A stretch of 64,000 nucleotides of DNA, taken from contig CM043964.1 of NCBI GenBank assembly GCA_014529385.2, positions 134,332,420 through 134,396,419 of the forward strand, written 5' to 3'. Below the pieces are notes generated by a model. It was not told the DNA's origin and searched no databases. It saw only the letters and a program-made list of their open reading frames with translations. Each line of letters starts with the position of its first letter. The first letter of the stretch is position 1. The translations under genes were made by a program, and so were the position numbers. Shown piece by piece: positions 44,400-58,536 of the stretch. This stretch comes from Adiantum capillus-veneris. Its lineage: Eukaryota; Streptophyta; Polypodiopsida; Polypodiales; Pteridaceae.

Positions 44400-46652
44400 T
44401 AGAAATGGCACGATGTATGGTCAAAAGTCAAGCTTTAGCGCATTCTTTTTGGCTTGAGGCCATCATGTGTGCCACTTATGTACTTAACAGGTGTCCTACG
44501 AAAGCTTTGCGGTCTATTACTCCATATGAAGCATGGCATGATAGAAAGCCTTCTATTGAGCACATGCATGTTTTTGGCTGTTTGGCATATGCTTTTGGTG
44601 CCACAATTGCAGCGCAGAAAATTGGATGATAAGGCTGTCAAATGTTTTTTTGTTGGTTATAGTGCTGAAAGCAAAGGTTACAGGTTGTACCATCCGCAAA
44701 CAAAACGTATTCTGGTTTCTCGGGATGTAGTGTTTGTGGAAGATTCTGTTCAGCCCTTGCTGTCATGTACTAGAGACAGTAATGTAAGCTCACAGGACAT
44801 TTATGACACTTTGTTGCCTCTTTTCAGTGGTGGAAACACGAATGTAAGTTCCAATGAGGCAAATGTACAGCCTATGGGGGTTTCTGAAAATGTTCTAAAT
44901 CAGCCTATTACTGATGCAGATGTACATGATGTACTTGATGAGGAAAGGGCTGAAAATGAGCAGGCTAGAGATATGCCAAAATGGCTGGTGCACACTTTGC
45001 GTGACTGTAAATTGGATGCACCTTTGTCTAGTCGTACTCGTTCAGGCTCTCGGCATGCATCTTATGCATCAAATTGTTATGCTTTGGCCGTGTCTAGCTT
45101 ACATGATGTTGAGGAGCCTCTGTCTTTTGATGAAGCACAGAATTCAGAAAATTGGATGGCTTCCATGCAATCAGAATATGATGCACTTATAGAAAATGAC
45201 ACATGGACTTTATGTGATTTGCCTCCTGGCAAAAAGGACATTGGTACAAAGTGGGTTTACAAGTTGAAATGCAAGCCGGATGGTGAGATCGATCGCCATA
45301 AGGCTCGACTTGTTGCAAAAGGTTATGCACAACAAAAAGGCATAGATTATGAAGAGACTGTTGCTCCCACTTGTTGTATGACTACTGTACGTTTTCTATG
45401 TGCATTGGCAACTCATTTTGGTTGGGATGTACATCAATCAGACATTGTTACTGCTTTCTTGAACGGTGACATATTTGAGGAAGTTTATCTAACGCAGCCT
45501 CACGGTTTTGTCATAAAAGGACAAGAGGACAAAGTGTGCATATGTAAGAAGGCTTTGTATGGGTTGAAGCAATCTCCTCGTGCTTGGTATGAGAAAGCTA
45601 ACACTCATTTGGTTAAACGAGGCTTTTGTAATAGTCCAACAGAAAGCACATTGTATGTAAAGCGTGAGGGTGATGTACTTCTCATTGTGGTTCTTTATGT
45701 TGATGATTTGCTGATCACTGGACCAAATGAGAGACATATTGCTGAATTTAAGGCTGATTGGAATGCTATTTTCAAGATGAAAGATTTGGGGCTATTGCAT
45801 CATTACTTGGGTATACAGTTTAAGCAGTGTGATGGTGGTATTGCCTTGTGTCAGAAAAGTTACATAGAAACATTGATATGTAAGTTTGGACTTGAGGATT
45901 GCAAACCTATTGCCACTCCCATGGAAACAGGTTTGAAGTTGAGTCTACATGATGCTGGTGATCCTGCTGATGTCACTCTTTACCAAACTGCTGTTGGCTG
46001 CCTCATTTATGTATGTAACACGAGGCCGGATATTCAGTTTGCAGTCTCACAGGTCAACAGATTTATGCATAGCCCAGGGTCTAAGCATTGGCAGGCTGTC
46101 AAGAGGATTTTCCGCTACCTTAGTGGCACTTTACATCTTGGCTTGTTTTATCCCAAGGGGGGATCATTGCCGCCAGGCTTACATGCTTTTTCGGACTAAG
46201 ATTGGGCTAGTTGTTTTGACACGCGAGTGTCCACAAGTGGTTTTTGTTTCATGCTTTGGAGTTCATGTATATCATGGTTGAGCAAGAAGCAACCTAATGT
46301 GGCCACTTCGAGTTGTGAGGCTGAGTACAGGGCAGTCTTCATAGCTACGGTTGAGTGTGTATGGCTCAGACGCCTTATGGCTGATTTGGGTGTTGGACAG
46401 GACACTGCCAACACTATCTACACTGACAGTCAGAGCGCATTGGCAGTTGCAAGGAACCCAGTTTGTCATGCTTGCACAAAGCACATTGAGGTGCATTACC
46501 ACTATGTCAGGGAGAGGCTCTCAGCAGGAGAGATCAGCTTGGTTTATGTGCCAACACAGGACAACCTTGCAGATCTTTTCACAAAGGCATTGTCTCGTGA
46601 GAAGCTTGAAGCTTTCCGCAAAGCTTTGGGCTTACTCCCCTTTGTGGACTGA
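44350..46652 (+). pseudogene. Element G integrase C-terminus, reverse transcriptase and RNase H
   Basis: Integrase continues (FWLEAIMCATYVLNRCPTKA; HVFGCLAYAF) to a one-base gain near 44600. From there a long frame to 46196 holds KCFFVGYSAESKGYRLY, the RT fingers (TKWVYKLKCKPDGEIDRHKA; ARLVAKGYAQ), SDIVTAFLNGDIFEEVYL, the KALYGLKQSPRAWY motif, catalytic YVDDLLITG and YLGIQF. A TAA at 46197-46199 replaces a codon in the RNase H motif SD.DWA, after which TSSCEAEYRAV, YTDSQSALAVARNP and NLADLFTKAL follow to a terminal TGA. Confidence 0.95.
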
Positions 46653-46716
46653 TCATGTTCTTAGGGCATGGCACTTCCCTTTACTCATGTGCCAGCTCTC
46701 ATTCACCGCATCACTC

Positions 46717-46727
46717 CAGGGGGGATT
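46717..46727 (+). promoter_or_regulatory. Polypurine tract of element G
   Basis: CCAGGGGGGATT precedes the 3' LTR. It is mainly purine and in the usual place for the plus-strand primer. Confidence 0.75.
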
Positions 46728-46954
46728 TGTTACCATATACATGTGGTAGTGATGTGTGTGAACACACTAGGACCGCCGAGGCATTTTCCCCCTCTTTAGG
46801 AGGTTTTTTCCCCCGTGCATTGTATATACACCCATCACTCTAGGGCTATCTATCTTTCCATTGCACACTAAGTAACACACTCTCTATTGTGTGCCTTGAG
46901 CTTCCTTCATCTTCTCCAAGCTGTGTGTGTTTCTCTGCAACCCTAATTCCAACA
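46728..46954 (+). repeat. Element G 3' LTR (227 bp)
   Basis: Same length and ends as the 5' copy, with about five differences (for example GTGGTAGTG for GTGGTGGTG). Followed by the GTAAG duplication. Confidence 0.96.
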
Positions 46955-46959
46955 GTAAG

Positions 46960-47644
46960 GGATATAGAGCCATCTCAAGCATTTGGTTTAAGAATTTAAG
47001 ATATAATAAATTTAGAGCCTTTGGACTTCTTAGACCTCACAATGTTGGAAAAGTGAGTCTCTTATTGAATGAAGAGATACCCAAACAATTTGGTGAATAC
47101 TACCACACTCAAGGAACAATGCCATATGAGAAAGAAAAAAAAAAGTGTGTTTGAATACAATGAAAATAATAATATTTGGATGGATATTAGAAGAGTCCAT
47201 ATTGCTAAGGTAGATATTATGGAATAGATAAAATTGAATGTGGGAAAAACCTTATATTTTTTATGAAGCTCACATAAAAATAAAAATGGAGAGGATCAAT
47301 ATCTCATTAGTAAATAAAACCTTGGAATATCGACAACGGAAGAGAGATATTGCAAACTACAAAGTATAATCAGAAACGAAGTTATGGTGGATAGGATCGG
47401 CCCAAGTACCACATGAAAGTCATGCCACATTGAAGTGGATTTTCTCTCATACAAAAATTCCTAATGTTGTGAAAAGCCAAAATGTAGGTGATCATCTTCA
47501 TGCTGGTTCTGCTGGTGTCTTTTCTATCAAGTGGCATCTAGGTGCAAACCTGAAAAGTCTAAAATGCATGTTGGACATATCTAAAGGTGCCAATGCAACA
47601 CACCCATGTATTTATTTTATGGCAAGCATGGAAATAGAAAGGTG
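46960..47644 (+). pseudogene. Decayed reading frame of unknown family, right part
   Basis: Directly after the duplication: KGYRAISSIWFKNLRYNKF, LLRPHNVGKVSLLLNEEIPK and FGEYYHTQGTMPYEK. After a broken stretch, 47430-47644 reads KWIFSHTKIPNVVKSQNV, HLHAGSAGVFSIKWHLGANL and KCMLDISKGANATHPCIY. From memory, the last block resembles a 'DLK.L...LG...A....PC.WC' segment of uncharacterised transposase-like proteins known from fungi and animals. That resemblance is weak evidence and untested. Confidence 0.5.
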
Positions 47645-47923
47645 AATGGATACAACTGAAGTTGGAAACCCACCCTGTAGACAAAATCTTTATTTATCTT
47701 GTTATCCTTCTTCTACCATGATTTCGGATTTTATTCTTTCAATAGAGCTTGAAAATGTACATATTTGTACATTGCATGCTAAAATCAAAATTTTGGATGA
47801 ACTCTTTCACTTACATTTATAGACACAAGCTACAAATAACCAAAAATCATCCACAAAAGAATCTTGAACCCAGTACCATCGGCTTTATCACCTTGTCCTT
47901 GTCACCTTTGCTTCAATAGAACA

Positions 47924-49690
47924 CTAGCTCTTGAGTTTCGTTACATTACTTTCTTCAGGCACGTTTCCTCTATATCTGAGGTATTTTCTCTTGTTGTAGT
48001 TACCAAGTAGTTTCACATCTTGATCTTTGGCATCTAGTGCATAGCTAGAATAACAAAGAAAGTATCCTAACCTAGAGGCATTAAATCCAGGAGCTTGACC
48101 AAATATTCTAAGAGAAACAACTCTCTCTATGAACAAGATTTTGTTGGCATTATTTTGCAGGGCCACGTATCCGATGAACTTAGAAAGAACCTTAAGCGCA
48201 AACATAGGTAACTCAGAGTTTTTGGAAAATTGAGCATGAAAAACACTAAAAACATCTATGTCAGAGGCTTGAGAGAGTTCTTTTCTAGGATTAACTTCAT
48301 CCAATTTTTCCCCTTGACCCTCTTGCTCTTCCAAGAAAGTCATCCTCATTAAGAAGCTCAATCTACAAAGAGAATAAACAAACTAATTAGTATCCAATAA
48401 GTAAATCAATTCATGAATGGATGCCCGGGATGTTCACTATGTAAAATTTTCCTATATCACGTGTGTTCACTAAAATGGATTAAAAGTACCCCTTATAGTC
48501 CTTATGTACACATGTTTCTGTAACTTTACAAGAAATCACGTGCTATGTTATATATACTTTAGTGAACTCCTTGGGAATGGATGTTTAGATGAAAATAATT
48601 TACCTTTTGTAATTCATCATCTTCAAGAACTGCACTTTTTAGCAAACTAAATGATCAAAAACTTTCCTTGTTATTATCCATACTTGCCTTGAATTTCAAA
48701 TCAAAATCTCTTCCAAAGAGTCCACCCCTAACTCCTTGAGCTTGGCTTCAAAATCCTCATCTTTGAGGGTGGGTGCTTCCCCTTCAACTCTTACTAAACA
48801 CAAAGCAAAATCATTTGAAGCTTGAAGGAAAGAATCACCCATAGTTTGTAAATCAAGACCCAAGAACTCTTCCTTAGATTGTCCCTCAGTGTCCAAAAAA
48901 CACTTGGCAACTTCACAAGCTTCTGTAATGATAACAAGACAACAATCTTTCCTTTTATTAAACAAGTGTTGGTGGATATGTTGAAGGGGGATATAATCTT
49001 TTTCATTGAAATGGTAGAAGAGAAGTGTTGGAATATTCAAAGAGGACTCTATGATAGGGACATTGTTGGTGGGTTTTTCAATGATTGGATATGCTTTGAA
49101 GAGGACAACATCAAAACTTTCACTCTTCTTTCGGTCAGCCTGGTCATCGATCTCCTCTTCCTCTAAAACTTCCGCTTCTTCAATATGAGAAATTGTGGTT
49201 ACATTGGTAATCACTTGAGAGAGAGAGGGAACCGCTAAAAAGGAAGGACCCATTGGATTGGACTCTATGCTTTGCATTCCATCCACTTTGACATTTAGGA
49301 AAAATAGGAAAGAATTGTCTTAGAACAAGATTACAAGGTTTAAGATACTTGGGACACCTTAAATGAGATGGATAGAGAAGACCTATTTTATTGTTAAACT
49401 TTGCAAACCTTTTCGTGATTTTACCCTTTTCAACAACATCCTTGGAGAATTCAATGAGATGGATATGTTGTTTGTCCTCTAGTTGTAAACTTTGATCCAT
49501 GATAGAGTTTTCAAACTCTATCTACTCTTCTAAAACCATAGCCTTGCAATGTACAAGGAAAGAAGAAATTTCAAAGGCACTGTTGAATATCTTAACAACA
49601 TGCACAAAGATATTTGTCTCCCTTCCAACTTTCCAGATGGCATCAAGCAATACTTGGAGACTCTTCCAAGATCTTCTCTCTACCAATTAG
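47924..49690 (-). pseudogene. Unknown protein-coding region, decayed or split gene
   Basis: On the minus strand, successive frames read as one protein broken by stops and shifts. 49690-49500 has SLQVLLDAIWKVGRETNIFV up to a TAG. 49500-49300 begins MDQSLQLEDKQHIHLIEF. 49286-48696 (196 residues) has an acidic SHIEEAEVLEEEEIDDQ segment and DSFLQASNDFALCLVRVEG. After a gap, 48361-47924 has LKVLSKFIGYVALQNNANK and LGYFLCYSSYALDAKDQ. No family recognised. It may be a multi-exon host gene whose introns explain some breaks, or a pseudogene. Confidence 0.45.
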
Positions 49691-49841
49691 CAAAATAATG
49701 GTTCTATTGAGCAGTCATCCAACAAGTCAATTCTAATGGTTATCTAACGGCTCTAAATGATGATCATCTAACAATTTAAATTTCAAAATTTGACTTTAAA
49801 GTATAAAATATTCACTTACTTTTGGTAGTGAAGATAAGTGC

Positions 49842-49941
49842 TCTCTCTCTCTCTCTCCCTTTCTCTCCCTTACAAGTGCAAGGTTCTCTCTCTCTCTCTC
49901 TCTCCAGCATCTCTCTTTATTTCTCTCTCTCTCTCTCTCTC
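49842..49941. repeat. Cluster of CT microsatellites
   Basis: Three CT runs separated by short unique sequence. The last (49922-49941) directly abuts the truncated LINE. Confidence 0.93.
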
Positions 49942-51020
49942 ATCATCCTTTTGTTGTATGCGGATGATGTAGTGCTTTTAGCACACACTCTAGATTATGT
50001 ACACAAGCTTATGGTTGTCCTTGAAAACTTTTTCTTGCATAGTGGACTGATTGTGAATGAATCCAAAGCAAAGGTTATGCTTGTGAAAACCAACCATAAG
50101 GAGAAGCCATGCATTGTGCACAATAATGAGACACTTGGAAGTTGTTGAGAGATTTAAGTACCTTGGGCTTGAGGTTCCGGCCAATCACAAGTGGCATGAA
50201 TGTGCTATGCGTTGTTTGGAAGCGGGAAAGAGAGCGTACTATGCATTTGACAACATTTGTAATGCAAGAAACATCAAGTGTTGGGTTCTCAAGAAGTACC
50301 TTCTTGATACATTGGTGACACCGATTCTTCTTTATGGAGTTGAAGTGTGGGGAGGGAGCATCTCAAAGTCTACTCGGAAAGAGTTTGAGAATGTCCAAAA
50401 GTATTTCCTTACAAACTTTCTCCAAGTTAAGACACAAACACCATATATGCTCCTACTTCTTGAGTCGAGATCTCTTCCAATTGAGGTTATGGGCATGGAA
50501 AGGGTTGTGGAGTACATGATAAAGACGCATCAAAACCCCTCACATCGACTTCCTACAATTGCATGGGAAGCAAGAAAAAAAGTTCAAAAGACGCATAAAA
50601 GCAAGATCTTGAGCATGGGATGAATGCAAGACATAAAGAAGTGGTTTGGGAGATGGGATGCATTACACTTGCTACATGATGCCTCAATTGACTCCCAAGT
50701 GAATGAAGCTTTTCTACAACGCCAATGTATTACGGCTTGGGAGGAATTTGATGGGTCATGCTTCATACATTACACCATCCTCATATTGCCCCCAAATACA
50801 AAACCATGTTCTTTGCTGAAAGAGGAAACCGTACTCACCCTTACATGCTTGAGCGGATCCCCTTGTCAGCGATACACACTATCGCAGCCATTTGGCTTAG
50901 CTCCCACTCCCTTCGATGCGAGACAAGGTGTTGGGGCAATGGAGATGAGTCAAATCCACTGTGCACATTATGCTCACTGCAAGTTTGAGAGTCTGAGTAC
51001 CACACACTGCTAGAGTTCTC
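49942..51020 (+). pseudogene. LINE copy I ORF2 C-terminal half
   Basis: After the YADD box, a base gain near 50148 shifts the frame; SFKYLGLEV-type sequence continues as RFKYLGLEVPANHKWHECA. Then VLKKYLLDTLVTPILLYGVE and FLQVKTQTPYMLLLLESRSL follow. A TGA at 50621-50623 falls where the full copy has Trp (SMG.MQDIKKWFGRWDA). Further shifts break the C-terminal zinc segment. Non-functional. Confidence 0.92.
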
Positions 51021-51236
51021 AACTTTTGGTCACATCTGAACTTGCTTCCCTCACATTTTTAGCCATGACTTAGACCTTCACATTTTCCTCTCCTAGCCAC
51101 ATTGTGGGCTCTCCATTGCGATTCTTGTCACCAAAATTTTGGAGCATTGAGAGTTACTCATCAGTCACACACATACTATATCACATGTAACTTTGGTCCC
51201 ATAAGTCATATTTGACCTCCGAGGACGATAATAAAA

Positions 51237-51238
<2 letters not shown>
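49942..51238 (+). mobile_element. 5'-truncated LINE copy I
   Basis: It begins inside the RT catalytic region (LLYADDVVLLAHTL) and runs through the ORF2 C-terminus to the element end CGAGGACGATAATAAAATCT. It is clearly the same family as the full copy at 58505-63066. 5' truncation is the usual outcome of target-primed reverse transcription. The left joint lies in a CT run and the 3' tail is (TG)n, not poly(A). Confidence 0.93.

Positions 51239-51282
<44 letters not shown>
51239..51282. repeat. (TG)22 tail of LINE copy I
   Basis: A perfect TG run starting right at the LINE end AATAAAATC. Confidence 0.97.
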
Positions 51283-51286
<4 letters not shown>

Positions 51287-51688
51287 GCATCTCTCCCTTA
51301 TGAAGCTTAAGTTATTACATGAAATTTTGTATAGGACAAGATTAAAATCAAAATTTTTAATATCCCTTATGAAACGGGAGAACACAAAGTGAGATTCTCG
51401 AACCTGTGTCTCTTGCTTTGTGCAGGTAGAGAAGAGGGAGGTCTCGACCAATTTTGCATCCTCATTTAGCTTGTTTTCATTCATGCTGGCATTTTTGGCG
51501 ACCTTGCAATATCAATGGCGTTTTTGCTTAGCCCTTGGGGCATTTTTTCTTGTGCACAACCATTTGTGGTGTTGCTTCTCTTTGTGGCCCTTGGTGGCAT
51601 TTTTGCTCTTCTCTGCGGTGCTTCTTGGCATTTTGACTTTTCTCCGCGGCCCTTTGTGGCGTGAAGTATTGCGTGTTTGAAGGTATTG

Positions 51689-53004
<1,316 letters not shown>

Positions 53005-53087
<83 letters not shown>
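53005..53087. repeat. (TC)41 microsatellite
   Basis: A perfect TC run of about 82 bases. Confidence 0.98.
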
Positions 53088-54534
<1,447 letters not shown>

Positions 54535-55095
54535 CTTATACATACCCACCTAGGTGCGTACACACATTTATACATACTTACATGCATACACATTTGAAAG
54601 CGAGAATAGAGAAATGACAGCTCGGTATAGTGTTACTGTGTCTATGTGTGGTCATGAGTGAGCTTGAGAAAATGTATAGCATTAACATTCAAATTTCGGA
54701 ACCAGTCATAAGAGCGAGCGAGACCCGCTGTAGGCGGGTTACACAAGCTCATGACACAATAAGGCTTCCTTACCACATCATGTGCTCCTCGATAGGGGCT
54801 GCCTAATGCTCCATCAATAGTGAGCTATTTGTAGATTTGTGGATCAATTAAAAATAAGTGCAGATGTAGTCTCCCTGCTTGCTCATGTGTGCGAAACCTA
54901 CCGAAGCCGGGGTAACAAATCAGTTGTAGTCTCCCTTAGTTGTACCCACCTAATTATTATTGTTCATTATGGGAATTTGGAAAGATTCCCATTTTCTTTG
55001 CAAGTATTTAAAAATCTGTGGTCCAAGTGAACTAGTTAATAGTTGTAACATACGACTGCAATTTAAATTTTTGTAAAAAGAAAGCTCAACAACAA

Positions 55096-55217
55096 GAGCT
55101 CTTGACCAAAATCGTCTGCTCTGGATTTTGCTCTTAATTTGTAGGGTCTCTCTGTTGAGCTCTTGACCAAAATCGTCTGCTCTAGATTTTGCTCTTAATT
55201 TGTAGGGTCTCTCTCTC
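55096..55217. repeat. Tandem duplication, 61-bp period
   Basis: Two copies starting GAGCTCTTGACCAAAATCG, nearly identical (one G/A change), so recent. Confidence 0.92.
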
Positions 55218-55335
55218 CCTTCGCCTGTGTGGTAGAGTGGCCACTTGCGGCCACAAAAAGACTATCAATGTATAAAAGCGTGTTGCTTTCGTCTACAATG
55301 GTGGTGTGATATGAGGAAGAGTTCCATTTGAGCCA

Positions 55336-55339
<4 letters not shown>

Positions 55340-55382
<43 letters not shown>
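55340..55382. repeat. (CT)21 microsatellite
   Basis: A perfect CT run. Confidence 0.97.
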
Positions 55383-55388
<6 letters not shown>

Positions 55389-56633
55389 ACTGCCTGTTTG
55401 CCTCTCCATCTAGATTGCACATTTTCACCTCCCCACAAGGGTGCTCGTCAAAACCGACCTTGGACGGCTCACACGTAGCTTTTGGGTCGAATTGTTCTAT
55501 CTAGTCAGACAACCAGGATTTATAACTTGTGCCAAAATATAGGATATTTGGCAGGTTTTATAGCTAAAATGCCAAATTTTGGACGTTGAAAATCAAGGCT
55601 CAATGTAATTATAACGATGTTTTTATCTCAACAGGGAAATTCGCCCTACAAATTGGGATATGTGAGCATTGATTTCTAGGGATATGCTTTTGTAAGTCAA
55701 TCTAGGAATGCATCTAGACAGAAACCTATGTAAATCCACCCTCTCTCTGAATTCTTTAAAAATAGCTCACCCTCTTTTGACCATGGTTGCATGTGTAATT
55801 TTCCCATGGAAAACACACTACCCAACATTCCTCTTTAATATGTTTTTTGAGATTTCACCGATCGTAGTGAAAGTCGTTACATCTTGTTCTCTATAATGGA
55901 CCAAATTTGGCATTCATGTGAGCACCATACTATCTCCAAGAGCCCCATACTAACAATTTGACCATGGATTTGTTTGCTTGTGTCAATTTTTTGCATATGC
56001 CACATGCCTTCAATATGTAAGCACGCATGATTGCTTATGTAGAGATACCCCATCCTATATTGGCTAAGAGTAGCACAATGCTCCCTTGCCGTGTCCTTGT
56101 TGGGTATGTCATGCAATCAGTGGAGTCCAAGAGATGACATCTATGACATGATGCTCATGAAATACTCCTCACTTTTCCTTCATAAAAAATAGCCACGTGC
56201 TTCCTACCTTGTTATAGTGCCTCTTGCAACAATCGCACTCCAAGACATGTCATCCCAAACATAAAGATCACCAAGCATTTCTAGTGTTTTCTTGAATAAA
56301 TCATATGTTTGATAAATCCTCCAATCAATCCTCTCCAAGAAAGAACATCTAAGGGCTAACCACACCAAGCCACTCCTTTGTGCACACCACATTTGGCATA
56401 CATATCAATCAACACATTTTTAAGGAGGACGTTGTTTTCCAATAGCCCTTGTCTAGAAACATTGCATGATCATATACTGCAATCTCACTCTTACTAATGG
56501 TTTCGAATGGCTAATCCTATACAATTTCTCATGCTCACCTATGAGTACAGATAAAAACACTCACACTTTATCTCTCTCATTTCTCTATTCTCGCTTTTGA
56601 ATGTCTCCATGTATCTATGCATGCATGTAAGTT

Positions 56634-56708
56634 TGTATGTATGTATGTATGTGTATATGTGTGTGTGTATTATATATATGTATGTATGTATGTATGTGTA
56701 TATGTGTG

Positions 56709-56780
<72 letters not shown>

Positions 56781-56786
56781 GTATGT
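56634..56786. repeat. TATG / (TA)29 compound microsatellite
   Basis: TATG runs at 56634-56655, 56678-56696 and 56768-56786 surround a perfect (TA)n at 56711-56768. Confidence 0.95.
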
Positions 56787-58045
56787 ACATGGATCATCAT
56801 TATTTTGAAAGGCTCAAAACATGGCCAATCCAATTCTTGCAGCTCTCATGACCACTATCAACCTTGTGTGTTGGAGGGCTTGCTGCAAATGATAGCTAAC
56901 TCACATTGGCGCTCTGCCCATCAAGTTTGCCTGGTTGGTTTGTGATTCAACTCCATTACTACAATGTGATGCTATTGCCAGTCTTGCTACTATTTTCAAC
57001 TGCCATCTTAGTAGCTCCATGTAAGCTACAAACATATGTCTTCAAAAATTTTAACCAAGAGGTCAAAATTTAACAATGCCTTAATTGCTTTACTCGTGAT
57101 TCCCTTTGCCACTTTGAATAGTGAATCTACCTACATTACCACTACTGCAAAAGCTCCTAGAGTAACTTGAAGGAGCTTGCAATTATCGTCAATTACAATG
57201 CCATCATGTAATATTCTCCCAATTTCTTGAATGATCTTTTTATTTTTCTTGTAATCTTTGCTAATGTTACCTCACTATCAGCTCACATGGGCAAGCTTCA
57301 AGCTAAAAAATCAAAGCTGCAACAGAGCAGCTTCCAAGGCCAAAACTCGTTGATATTTTCATCCTTGTCAATCTCTCAACTACGTATAGAGTAGTATAGA
57401 AAAGTGTGCCACAATTGGTATACATCTCATCACATGAATTTGTTTTCTCATGTCAACTTCTTACATAATGCTTGTGACATGCCATTTTGATTGCAGGCCC
57501 TTGCTTTACGTCCTTTATAAACAACCAAGAACTTATTCAGCGGTACCCTACCCATACTGTTGCAAGTACTATTCATCAAATGGGAAAAAGCTAAAGTTTA
57601 GTCGGAAGGATGCCGATTTATAGTAATAATATCCATTGAAACAACTTTCTCTCCGAGCAATGATGGTGCTTGAAGTAGCATTGCTACCTAAAACCATGAC
57701 AATGGCTTCACTATAGCCATTCTCCACCTTTGTCAAAGGCTTGTTGTAAAAGCAACCCCCTTTATCAACCATTTGAGAGCCCCCCCCCCCTCTCTTTGCA
57801 CTCTACTGTCACCTCACCTATGATGCCAACCTCTCCGACTCCTCTCATTGCCAGCTTGACCTCATCTCAAGATTTCCTTTGGCTCGAGCAACGACCCTAT
57901 ACCTTCAACTTTTAATGGCTCATTCTTGACTCATTCCAAGGAAATCTGTCCACACCGTCATAACCCCTTGTTGATGCGTAATGGTGTACTAGAGACGACC
58001 ATACGTAAAGACAAGCACATCAACCATATGGCAAGCTTTCCTTTC

Positions 58046-58152
58046 AGCTACAATATAATTGCAGAAGCTCTTTCAGATAATGCAGCAAAGAGACTTGCCT
58101 TTTAGCTACAATATAATTGCAGAAGCTCTTTCAGATAATGCAGCAAAGAGAC
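58046..58152. repeat. Tandem duplication, 58-bp period
   Basis: Two practically identical copies starting AGCTACAATATAATTGCAG. Confidence 0.93.
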
Positions 58153-58374
58153 ATCTTCATAGGCTGCACTTCAATGGTGGATGATCATGACAGTATTCAC
58201 TCTGCACCACCTTCACAACCTTGCTAGCTACAACATTTCATCCTTTCACATTTTATCAAGACACAATGAGCTCTTATAGCTTGCATGAGCTTCTCAAGTT
58301 CCTCTTACCCTCACAACTACATACTCTGCTTCCACAATTGTCGCTCTCCATCCAAGCTTCTAAAGCTAGGTTCG

Positions 58375-58500
<126 letters not shown>

Positions 58501-58536
58501 TAGATTTTATTATCGTCCTCGGAGGTCAAATATGAC

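Larger units (their letters stand above)
41778..46954 (+). mobile_element. Complete Ty1/copia retrotransposon G (5.2 kb)
   Basis: Two 227-bp LTRs with TG/CA ends, a perfect initiator-Met primer-binding site, and a single gag-pol region in copia order (gag, protease, integrase, RT, RNase H). A polypurine tract and a 5-bp GTAAG duplication complete it. The LTRs differ at about five positions. The coding region carries three stops and three frameshifts, so this copy is complete in structure but dead. Confidence 0.97.

Noticed and set aside
56539-56945. Tyr-Ile and Tyr-Val-Cys-Met repeat frames
   Set aside because: Caused by the TA and TATG microsatellites.
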